A stretch of 26,032 nt of DNA from Cladosporium sp. IMV 00045 (Eukaryota; Ascomycota; Dothideomycetes; Cladosporiales; Cladosporiaceae), in the NCBI GenBank assembly GCA_001931905.2, contig MSJI02000418.1:1-26032 (forward strand). The letters run 5' to 3'. Numbering within the stretch: the stretch's first letter is position 1; every line of letters starts with the position of its first letter. The translations under genes were made by a program, and so were the position numbers. Below the pieces are notes generated by a model. That model did not search any database. It had not been told where the DNA came from and saw only the letters and a list, made by a program, of their open reading frames with translations. Shown here one piece after another: positions 10,022 through 19,532 of the stretch.

Positions 10022-13000
10022 GGTGGAAGGGGAGGATAGGATAAAAGTAGCGTATCGATGGAGGCGGGCCTGGTGCTCTCCTTCGCCTCTGCTTAAGCGA
10101 ATACCCTAAACTCGACTCTTAAAGCAGCGCAAGCGGTGTTGCAAACGGGCGCCAGTCGGTGTGAAATGTGGGGTAGTCGATCCAGATAGCTGGGACCCGT
10201 GCCCAAGTTAGCGGAGGCGCATTGCAATACAGTGAATAAAGGTCGTCAGGTCGATGATGGAGATGTGTCCAGGAGCAAAGATGAGGTATCGAGAGGATGT
10301 TCCTGAGAGTCGACCGGCAAGTAAGGAAACGTGTTGGCAAAAGGTAAAGCAGCCAGAAGAAAAGGGCGCAGAGCTGGGTAACCAAGTACCACCCCTGCAG
10401 ACGTGCGCGAAGCGGCGGGCGCAGTGCAGGGCAAAGCAAAGATAGGCTTGAGAGGCTGCGCGAAATCCAGATCTCGCGCGCGGTTTTTCTTTCTGGCCGG
10501 GCCGGAGTTGCAGCTACTATACGGCGCGGCGGGCCTTGAGAGGATTATGTGGGAGACGAGAGAGAGAGAGGATTATGCGAAGATGCAGGGCACACACTCT
10601 CTCTATGCCTCGCGTGGTTGTGGCACGCGGTTGCAGGATGGAGCTGCAAGGGAGAGGCGGTCGGGGTCGATTATTGTTTGGTTCGGGCTTGAGGGGTCAG
10701 CTGAAGAAGAATGTCTGGTCCCCGGAATGGGCGGAGGGGCAGGTCAGACAATGATATGATAATAATGACAAAGAGAGCTAGGGAGTAATAATAGGAGGAG
10801 GACAGGTAAAAGATATCGAACGTCAGTCGAGGAACAAAAGTCAACGACAAGAGACCGCAGGATGGACTAATTGCGTCGACAAGACTTCCTTGAGCGATAA
10901 CAGAGTGAAGCATCAAGAAGTCCGCGCGTGTTATTGACTGTGCCTTTGCGTTTGTGCCCGGATGCTTGCCTGCGCAGGCGGACTGGGCTTTGCTTTGCTT
11001 GCTTGGTGCCCAGCTGCACCAAACAGATGGCCCAGCACGAGGAAGAGAGTCTGGGTGGACCGTGGTGGGTGAAGGAAGTATCCTGACCAGAGCTGACTAG
11101 GCGGACGGCATGTGCCAGACGTTAGCCGTCGGGAGCAGTCCAAACGGTTTCTGCCCTATACAGCAATACCTCCTCCCAAGAGGCGCCAGGACACGCGAGC
11201 GCCGTCTTGGTTCTAGATCTGCCAAGGAAGCGTTGGAAGCGAAAGGGCCTACGGGACTGCGTGGCTGCGTGGTGGGTGGCACTGGACTGGCTCGACTGGG
11301 TGATGGTTTGTGTCTTGCAGCTGACTCTCGCCTGTTTTCGGCGGGTGGTGGCGCACTTTCTCGCACGCGGGAGCTGGACGTTCTGGCCGCTCGGCGATGG
11401 GCTTTTTGTGGCTTGCTGAAGTGCGATATTTTGATTGATGGGGAATTCTGGAGATACGATTAATTATTGCTGGCCTAGCAGCAGCACAGATTGCAAGCAG
11501 CAGGCTGAATTGCCAGGTAATATATGCTGCAAAAATCCCGCTGAGGCCGGACCCGGTACGGACAAATCGCCAATAGACGTCTTCCGCGGCCATTTGCGCC
11601 GTGTCATCGATTGACAGGTCGAGGCCAAGAAAATGGAGAACACAGGCACATGGTTTCGTTATCCACGAGTTTATTTGTAGAGCATACGCGGGCCGCAACC
11701 AGTTAGCGGCTGTTAGGACTTGATCGCGCATGTATGGATGTCTCGTAACGGTAGGCTGACAGGTATATCAAGTGGCTCGTAATATCATCATCAGATTTAT
11801 GCTATCGGGCGGTGGAAGCCGTCTCATAAAATTGTGACTGCTCCCCGACCGTCTAGTCAAGAAACGGCTCTCTTTGCGCTGGCCACCTCTCAACAACACA
11901 AACAAGCATCAAACTCCACCGGCCAGCAAGCGACTGGGCAGCGTCAAGTAAGTCAAGTTTCTTAACGTGGAGATCTCGTGGCCTATCTGGGCGCTGAGGA
12001 TTGGCAACACAAGTGATGAAGCCGGCGATCTCACTTGGGGTCGTGGAGCATGGAGCGCGCGTGCGCTTGTGTTTCTGTTAGCAATTCTTGATGGGTGAGT
12101 GACGCGATTATGAGAGACATACAGACGCGGTGTGGTTGCCACTGCTATTGCTGCCATGTATTCTATTTTCCTCGGTCGCGTATCACCTTTGACTATGTAC
12201 ATGTACCTATACCCCAGCATGCACCTCCATCATGAATAACACACCTCCTACCTCATTGAGGTCTGATAATCGCAGAAGGAAGCATGACCACCCGCCCATA
12301 ACGGTAAAAGTCCCTGCTGCTCTCCCTCCCTCTCTTCCTCTCAATCCCAAAGACCCAATCATGCCAATCCAATCCGATTCTTCGCAAAACAACGCGAACA
12401 GCCCAGGCGCGCGAGCGCGGGGAGGTGAGGAGAAAACGCACATCTGCCGACCGGGATGATGCCAAGTGGGGAGGCTCTGCTGGGGGAGAAGCCGGCATCT
12501 TCCATCTTGGACGCGGAGCACAAGACCTTGGGGCTGCTGTTGTGTGGAGAGAGAGAGGCAAAACTCTCTTTGGCGTGTCATGTGGACTGGACTAGCTGGC
12601 ACGTGAGAGGAGGCAGAGAGAGGGGTCCTCTTTCCTCGCCTGTCTCAGTGCACAAAAGTACAGCCACAGATCACAAAACATGCCTACTTAGCACACGGCC
12701 CAGAGGTATTCTTGGGTAGGGAAGAAGGGAAGAACTTTGGTACGACTGGCTGCTTCACCATGGCGCGGGCACCGCAAACGAGTCACAACCAGAGATGAGA
12801 CAGAGGAAGGTCTAAGAAAAACGTGGCTGTGCAAGTCCCCCATCAATCACCGTGTCGCGTGCGCCAATGCTTTCCAACGGTCAGTTCGTTTTCTTGGTTG
12901 GGGGCCCTTACGTCAAAGGACCAAGCCGAACAGAGACTTTGGAGAGAGAGGGAAGGCGATTTGGCGCCTCTTGCACGTGCGAGAGTCGCTTTTCGACCTG

Positions 13001-13783
13001 TTTATTCTAGCCGTGCTTGCAATTTTCGTGGTGAGTCTTTATGGCATATGTATGTGTATGTCTCGGTGTTCAGAGCTTGGTGTGCAGTTATTGTCAATGC
13101 TAGTACTGTAGTGTAGTATGTGCGTGGTCTCACATTCGGACCTCTCAATGGTGGTGCTGATGACGATGGACGTGATGTAAGAGTGAGAGGTCTTCATGCG
13201 TGCAGTCGGTGTGAGAACCGGTAAGACAGCCAGGATCTGTGGATGATAGTAACAAGAATGGCAGATCGCCGTGGTAGATTTCGTGACTTTTCTTGATAGA
13301 AACCAACAGTAGGTGATGAAACTAGGTAGGTAATCCAAAAAAGAAATAAAAACATCCCAAGATCCAGGCAATCCTCCAATCCCGTTCGCATATGCCCCCC
13401 GTCATCGAAATGAAACTTTCCAACATATCAACCAAGCAATGCAACCAAAGCTAAACATGAAAACAAAAAACAAGGGTATAGCCTCCGAAGAGTGGGTGTT
13501 TGGAAGAGTAAAAGCAGAAAAAAGAAAGAGAGCCAAGGCAAACCCGGAGACGAACATCAGGCTCCATTCGCAGCAGACCAGCGTGAAGAACAAGAACGGA
13601 AGAAAGGAGGGAACGGCAAACCCCTCGCCTACCGCGAAGTGCGAAACACCATATTTTTCGTTCGACCAACAGCACCGCACAAGCAGGAAAAAACTTCGTT
13701 CGTCATGTCTCCTGGACAGACGCGGTTCAATGGGAATAGAGAAGGAAGGGCAGAAATGGCCGTCCTACGACTCACGAAAACTG
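10022..13783. other. 3.8 kb without a supported gene
   Basis: Lies between the PH-domain ATG and the stop codon of the C2H2 regulator, both on the minus strand, so it must contain the PH promoter/leader and the regulator's 3'UTR. It has many GA/CT-rich tracts (for example 10558-10571 and about 12545-12556). The best open frame, 11249-11731 minus, has an ATG and 160 codons but no recognisable domain and a Pro/His/Arg-rich tail typical of chance translation. No tRNA, transposase fragment or long repeat was recognised. Confidence 0.45.
10558..10571. repeat. (GA)n dinucleotide run
   Basis: Near-perfect GA repeat in the upstream region of the minus-strand PH-domain gene; on the gene's strand it is a CT tract. 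A similar shorter run occurs near 12545. Confidence 0.7.
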
Positions 13784-15551
13784 TCATGAAGCAGCAACCA
13801 CCGGCCCCGAAATCGTATTCGTGCGCCGTCGTCGAGTCTTGCCCTGTCCCTCGGAGCGTTGGTTCAGCACGTCTCGCAGCGCGTGGTCATCGCGGTCCTT
13901 GTCGACGTGGTGGACTCGTACGTGTCTGGTCTTGCGTTAGCTACTGCCGAAATTCACTCGGGTTACAGTGCATTGTGAGCTACGGTTGCGAGCTTTACCT
14001 TTGTAGATTGTCCGGTCGGGGATATCTGTGCTCCCTCTCCGGGCAGAAAGGGCAGATGTAGCCCGGGCTGTTGTGCACGAGCCCGTGGCGGATCATCTCG
14101 TTCTTGCGCTTGAAGCCTTTGCCGCCTTCGGAGCGGGGACAGCCTGCTACGGGGCAGTAGTGTGGACGGTTTTGGCTGTGGACGTTCTTGTGCGAGCTGG
14201 GAAAGCGGTGGTTAGTGAGCCTGTCGCGACCATGCTTGGGGTTCAGGGGGTTTGTTGCTTACTTTAGGAGATATTGCGTCTGGAAATTACCGGCATTACA
14301 GTCAGGGACGTCGCATTTGAAGGGCCCTAGTAACATGATGGGCGGCGGAGGCGGATGATGTGCGTGCAGTCCTGGTGGGGGTGGCAACAATGGGCGAGGC
14401 GTGTTTTCGATAGCTGCACCAGCGTCTGATGGGGTCGTGTGATTGGTGCTATAGCCTTCTGTGCCTGAGCTGGGATAGCCACCGTAACTGTCGCCACTGG
14501 AAGAAGCAGATGGGAGGTTAGGGACGAATGGCGGCATGCCTTCCACCATTGATGCACGCCGATGACTATATGGCCCGAGCGACTGGTATGCTGGTGGTGA
14601 TGTGTAAGACGGGCTTTCCCCTATCGTGTTTGTGGGAGAGTGAGCCGTTGTGGGCTGATAGTATGCTTGCGGAGATGTCTGTATGCTTGTCGGATAGTGT
14701 GTGGCGAGAATAGGCGAGTGAGATTTTGCCGAGCCGAAAGACTGACTGTGATGGTGAGAGAAGCCTTGTGTCCGTGGTAGTTCCTGTGTTGCTTTGGTCG
14801 CGGCCTCTGCAAGTTCGGTAAGCGTGCTCGTCAGTTGACGGATAGACGGCAGCCTCTCGGTTTGAGGCGATCCAGTAGAAGGCGATGGAGGCTCAAATGG
14901 TGGGAGGTCATCTCCGTTCCCCACTGCGGCAGCGATGGTGTGTTTCGAGAGTGTAGGAGAAGCACTGATAGAGTCTCGTTTCGCATGCGATGGTGTATCT
15001 GCTGGGTTGATCTCCATTGTTTGGATCTTTAGCGGCGAGCCTCGGCTTGAAGGCTTCTCAAGGAAAGAACCTGAAGCATCGACTTGCATAGAATCTGCCC
15101 GTGTTCTGGTCGCAAGCTCGGTCATGTTGAGGCTTGACTTCGATTGAGCATCTGTCAGCTTTGCAGAGTCAATCTTGAGGTGCCCGTTCGAATCTTGCGA
15201 AGCCTCAATGGTATCGTCATCCAGCTGTGGCGCCATTTGTGGAGGACGATGCTCATTGAGGTTTTTGTCCGGTGGCAGGGGTGGTTCGTCTGCTTTTTCC
15301 GCCATGACTGAGGTGTTGCCTGCCCCTGCTGCGGGATCAGAGTTCATTGGTTCGGTATGACGGCGGAGAGGCCCAGATAGGTCCTCGACAAGCACGTTAA
15401 GGCCTGGATCGACCCCGTTGCCGTCGGGAGACAGAGAGACCGGTGCAGTCGAGGGTAGTTTGGCAGGTTCGCTGTGAATTGGTTTGACTTTCACGAGTTC
15501 CCCGTTTGTTGGTAATTGGTACTGATCGTCGTAATATTCGCTTTCAGTCAT
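13784..15551 (-). CDS. C2H2 zinc-finger transcription factor, 542 aa
   Basis: Putative nuclear DNA-binding regulator. Exons are 15551-14263, 14196-13999 and 13925-13784; introns of 66 and 73 nt have donors GTAAGC and GTAAAG, CTAAC branch sites and CAG acceptors, and restore 543 codons including stop. The ATG at 15551 is used because the frame above it opens at TTG (15566) and meets TAA soon after. The first ~400 residues are Ser/Pro/Thr-rich and disordered, with PPPP and PPPPP runs near 385-400, typical of an activation region. Three fingers follow: C413/C418/H432/H436, C444/C449/H467/H471 and C478/C481/H497/H501. The introns fall inside fingers 1 and 3. An Arg run (RRRR) near the C-terminus may aid nuclear import. 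Targets are unknown; I do not recognise a named orthologue. Confidence 0.9.
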
Positions 15552-16303
15552 CCGGGAACGTGACAAGATACTAAGGAGGACTTAAGATGGGGTCGTCGCG
15601 GTTGCGACGCGTGATCCGTCTGAGGGAAACAGGAAAAACAAATTGCGAATGAGGGCGGACGACAGGGCGTCTATGTACGTTGATCGAAGCTCATTCGAGC
15701 CGTGGCGTGGGAGCGGTCGTCTCTTCGCAAGGTTGGCTTGAAGTCCTTGACGAGATGAATATCTTTATCCGTCGAGTGCGATCTGCGTACATATCAGCTA
15801 CACCGATCGAGACAGACACACACAATATGCACCCTCGTATTGAGTATCGCGTCCGAAATGCTTCGCAATGCTAGACCCCACGACTTCAATGGTTGGAAGT
15901 TCTAGCATTGAAGGCGCATTCTCGCGACAGTCTGCGTGAACAATGGCACAAATGGCAAGAAATGATACGGAGAAAAGGAAGATCGTAACGTATAAAGCGA
16001 TAACAGCTGACGACTGAGACAACACGGGCATTGAGACGTACCAGGACATATCCCGCGCAAATGCCAAACCAGGCCGGCAGTAGAGCAAAGCTTCACAAGA
16101 GAAGCCCAGCAACACTGGTGCGTCGCGTCTGGCTCACTCGCCAGTAGACGGCTGGGAGGCCGTCAACACAACAAGGGACGACTCGCAAGGCTCTGGGAAG
16201 AGCGCGTTGAGGTGGTGTTAAGGACAAGAGGCTCGAGAAACAAGGCGGACAGACCGCCAGACAATGGGAGAATCGAACAGGCTCGGTAGAAGCCAAGTGG
16301 GTT

Positions 16304-16315
16304 GGCTGGCTGGCT
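16304..16315. repeat. (GGCT)3 tandem, first cluster
   Basis: Three perfect GGCT units in the spacer upstream of the zinc-finger gene. On the minus strand they read AGCC. A longer cluster lies about 270 bp further upstream of that gene. Confidence 0.7.
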
Positions 16316-16581
16316 GCGGCGACGATGATCCCCAGCTTTCCCCAGCTCGTGCTTGAGCCGCTGCCGATCGATGGGGGTGGTGGTCCTTCCGGGTGGTGTG
16401 ACAGGACAAGCTTCCGACGGGCGAATGATGCAGATGCCTATTACTGACGAGGCAGAATGGTCGGTGGCTGATCAGGCTGTGGTCACTGCGGGCTACGGTG
16501 GGTGTGTGTGGTGGAGTGTAACAGGAAGCAGTGAGGCTCTGGAATGAGGGATGGATAGAGAGGAAGAGGTGGAGAAGACGA

Positions 16582-16614
16582 GGCTGGCTGGCTGGCTGTT
16601 GGCTGACTGGCTGG
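16582..16614. repeat. (GGCT)4 plus degenerate units, second cluster
   Basis: Four perfect GGCT units (16582-16597) followed by GTTGGCTGACTGGCTGG, in which further GGCT/GACT units continue imperfectly. Ends in the spacer of the divergent gene pair. Confidence 0.7.
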
Positions 16615-16810
16615 ATTGACGAGAGAGAGAGCTGCGACGTGATAGGAAGAAGCAAACAGAGTTATTACTCTACACTTGCAGCAATGTGAGGGATAGTAGT
16701 GTCAGAGGCAGTGTGAATCGGCGCCGACGGCGATCTGGAAGCAAGTCGTCGAGCTTCCCTGCTGCGACGACCATCGACGACTCCTCACAACGCCTCGTCC
16801 CCGCCTCCTC

Positions 16811-16832
16811 TCTTCTCTTCTCTTCTCTTCTC
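16811..16832. repeat. (TCTTC)4 microsatellite
   Basis: Four TCTTC units plus TC, inside a longer CT-rich stretch (about 16790-16845) on the strand of the downstream DHH gene. Fungal promoters often carry CT tracts, but the distance of about 1 kb to the DHH ATG makes a core-promoter role uncertain. Confidence 0.75.
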
Positions 16833-17868
16833 CACTCTCCATGCGCGCCGCCTCACAAGTCAAAGTGATCCTGTGAAAGCGTGTGCGAGCGAGCACAGCT
16901 GCTGCTCGGGCGTGTCAGCAGCAGCAAGAGGACTCGTTCGGTGCCCAGCTCGCGTTGCTGGTTGGCCCATACCCCCCATCCTGCCCATCCTGCCATTAGC
17001 CGCGAATCGCCATGAGCCGCCGCCATGAGCCGCACTTCTTCTCCCTCACTCGACCTATCTAACTCTCACTCTCTGCCTCCCTCAGCTCCAGCCTGTTCTG
17101 TGCCTCGGTGCCCTAACCCGCGCATGGCTAGACGCTCGCCGGACTGAAGCATCCCATTCGCGAGGTTGGATGCACGCGCACTGTGCTCCCCTGGTCAAGC
17201 CCGCTCGTGGTCATCGTCTTGCTCAGCAGCCAATGCGGCTCCACGTGGAGTCGGGGGCAATATAGGCGCGACGCAGAAGGATGCTTGCAGACTTCACAGT
17301 TCAGCGACAGCCAGACTGCACGGCTTGCGGCAGTTGATGTGGGCCCGCCTGCTCCTCAAGCACGACATGAGGCGCAAGCTCTGGAGGGACACAGGCCCTG
17401 ATTGCCATCCACACGTAGGTACTGGGAGGTACAACATGAAGACCTCTCTTGCACGCATAGCTGAACTTGCCTGTTGCATGCCTTATGCATGTGCGAACGG
17501 CTTGACCAGGTTTGATTCGTTCTCACAAGCTCCTTGAGGTCTTGAAAAATATTGCAACTCCGGGAGACGCGTTTGTGACCATGATTGCATTATTGCTTGA
17601 ATCTCAATCAAAAAAAAAATGAGATGATATCCAGTTTCAAAATTGCGCGTTGCTGTCAAGTGCTACATGTATAAACTCAACGGGCGAATACGTCACGGCT
17701 AGAGTGACCTCATTGATTCAGTCGCTCGTCAAGATCGACTCCATTGAAACTTGAATGTATACATGTAAATCAATTTCTTGATGGAGAGGTATAATTCGCA
17801 AAGGAAATCTCTCACTGAAGACGAATAGTCAAGTGCAATACTAACAGTAAAGACGACTCTTCAGACTT

Positions 17869-19442
17869 ATGCTTCGCGGTTTCGGGAGCTTTTTTCGCTC
17901 TCGCCTCGTAAGAATCATTTGCACAAGATATCTACAGCAACCAGACAAAAGAGCATTTGCCACAAGACGACGGCCGAAAATCGCCGACATGAAGCGCAAG
18001 GAAGCACCATCAAGCGAAAAATCACCTGCAAAGAAAGTCAAGCCTCGAGAACCGGAATACCACGAAACTCCCTCGCTCAAGGAGGCAGATGGGTCGATCC
18101 AATGGCCTGCACCACGAGCTCAAATGGAACAGGCCAGAGACATCATTGTTGAATGGTATGTCCTCACATCACAATTGCATTCATCTGGACTCAATTCATC
18201 TGACAACCTCTCAGCGCAAAATCAAATAAAAAGACCTTGATCGTGCCGGACAAAGACGCCGACGGCCTCTCGTCAGGTGCAATCCTCCGCCACGCCTTGA
18301 TCCTCCTAGGCCTAAACGAAGACCTAATCTCCGTCCACCTCCTCACCAAAGGCAACACAGTACACAGCGACTCCGAACGCGCCCTCATGGACGCCCACCA
18401 GGCCTCATACGTCTTCGTCCTCGACCAAGGAAGCCGACCCAGCCCGCCCATAGTCTCCAACCCCAACACAACCACCCTAATAATCGACCACCACCACGCC
18501 ACCCCGACCGACTTCCCCACTTCCTCCGTCCACGTCACGGCCTGCACCTCCCCACCCGTCGCCACCTCCTCCCTCCTCACCTACACCCTCTGCACGCCCC
18601 TCCACCCGTCCATCGCCACCGAAACCGCCTGGCTAGCCATAGTCGGCACCCACGGCGACCTGGGCACCTCGCTAAAATGGCTCCCGCCCTTCCCCGACAT
18701 GACCCCAACCTTCAAGCAACACACAAAAAAACTCCTCAACACCATCGTCTCCCTCATCAACGCCCCCCGCCGCACCGCCACGTACGACGTCCCCTCCGCC
18801 TGGGCCGCTCTGGCCCACACTTCCGACCCGTGCAGCATCCCGCAGAACGCGCGCCTCCTCGCCGCCCGCGCGGAAATCAACGCCGAAGTCGAGCGGTGCA
18901 CGCACGCCGCGCCGCGCTTCAGCGCCGACGGCGCAGTGGCCGTCTTCCGCATCGCCAGCGAGGCCCAGGTGCACCCCGTCATCGCGACAAGGTGGGCGGG
19001 GCATTTGAGCAGTAAAGCGCTGCGGTTCGTCATGGTTGCCAACGAGGGGTATGCGCCGGGCAGGGTGAATTTTTCGTGCAGGGTGGCGAGGTGTGCGAGG
19101 GCGAGGGGCGAGGGGGTCGATATTATTGCTAGTTTGAGGGGGTACGCGAGCTTGACCCTTGATCAGGATGGGCAGGGAGAGGGGGAGGGGAGGAAGACGC
19201 CTTTGATTGAGCGTGTGGGGGATGACTTCGCTAGGGGCCATGTGCAGGCTTCGGGCGGGATTGTGAGTGTTGAGGATTTTGAGGAATTGATGCTTTTGAT
19301 GCGGGTTGGGGAGAAGAAGAAGGAGGGGGAGGGGGAGAAGAAAGACGGTGGCAGTCCGGCGAAGAAGAAGAAGGCGGGCATCGATCCCGGACAGAAGAAT
19401 ACTTTGACGGGCTATTTTGCTAAGGCTGCTCAAAAAAGCTGA
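17869..19442 (+). CDS. DHH/RecJ-like phosphoesterase with PIP-like C-terminus, 504 aa (or 464 aa from a downstream ATG)
   Basis: DHH-superfamily metal-dependent phosphoesterase. Exons are 17869-18155 and 18215-19442; the 59-nt intron has donor GTATGT, branch CTGAC and acceptor CAG. Motifs: DKDADG (108-113), LDQGS with D166, DHH (187-189), GTHGDLG (240-246), and a DHHA1-type GHVQASGG (437-444) near the end, as in RecJ-like nucleases. After the catalytic part come a Lys/Glu-rich linker, SPAKKKKA (476-483, NLS-like) and QKNTLTGYF (489-497), which resembles the Pol-kappa-type PCNA-binding box. A second basic run, SPAKKVK, lies in the N-terminal region. The upstream ATG gives an Arg-rich, presequence-like 40 residues; the ATG at 17989 would give a nuclear-looking form. 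A role in nucleic-acid processing is inferred; a small-molecule phosphodiesterase remains possible. Confidence 0.9.
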
Positions 19443-19532
19443 TTAGATTGAGGCTATGGGCAAAAAAGATAAACAAAAAGCTGTACATTTTATTCAATTA
19501 GATGGACAGTTCTTGCCATTTCACCCCAAATT

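Larger units (their letters stand above)
15552..17868. promoter_or_regulatory. 2.3 kb divergent intergenic region between the zinc-finger and DHH genes
   Basis: Both flanking genes start from this region, in opposite directions. It contains pyrimidine- and purine-rich tracts, GGCT and TCTTC tandem repeats, a duplicated GCCATGAGCCGC unit around 17009-17033 and a run of ten A at about 17610. Open frames inside are short; one (15798-16115, minus) contains a single hydrophobic stretch but no supporting motif. Such length upstream of a fungal transcription factor suggests a long leader and several regulatory sites, which is inference. Confidence 0.4.

Noticed and set aside
11249..11731. 160-codon minus-strand open frame with an ATG
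   Set aside because: No recognisable domain; the C-terminal half is Pro/His/Arg-rich as in chance translation of GC-rich DNA. It might be a lineage-specific small gene, but nothing in the sequence supports that.
15798..16115. Minus-strand open frame with one hydrophobic stretch upstream of the zinc-finger gene
   Set aside because: One membrane-like segment is not enough, there is no coherent exon join to the neighbouring gene, and no family resemblance.
16261..16350. Possible minus-strand tRNA suggested by a TTCGATTC word
   Set aside because: The flanking bases do not form a T stem and no matching acceptor or anticodon arm could be folded.
18672..19433. 253-codon minus-strand open frame opposite the DHH gene
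   Set aside because: It is the antisense shadow of a verified exon whose wobble composition removes stop codons from the opposite strand.
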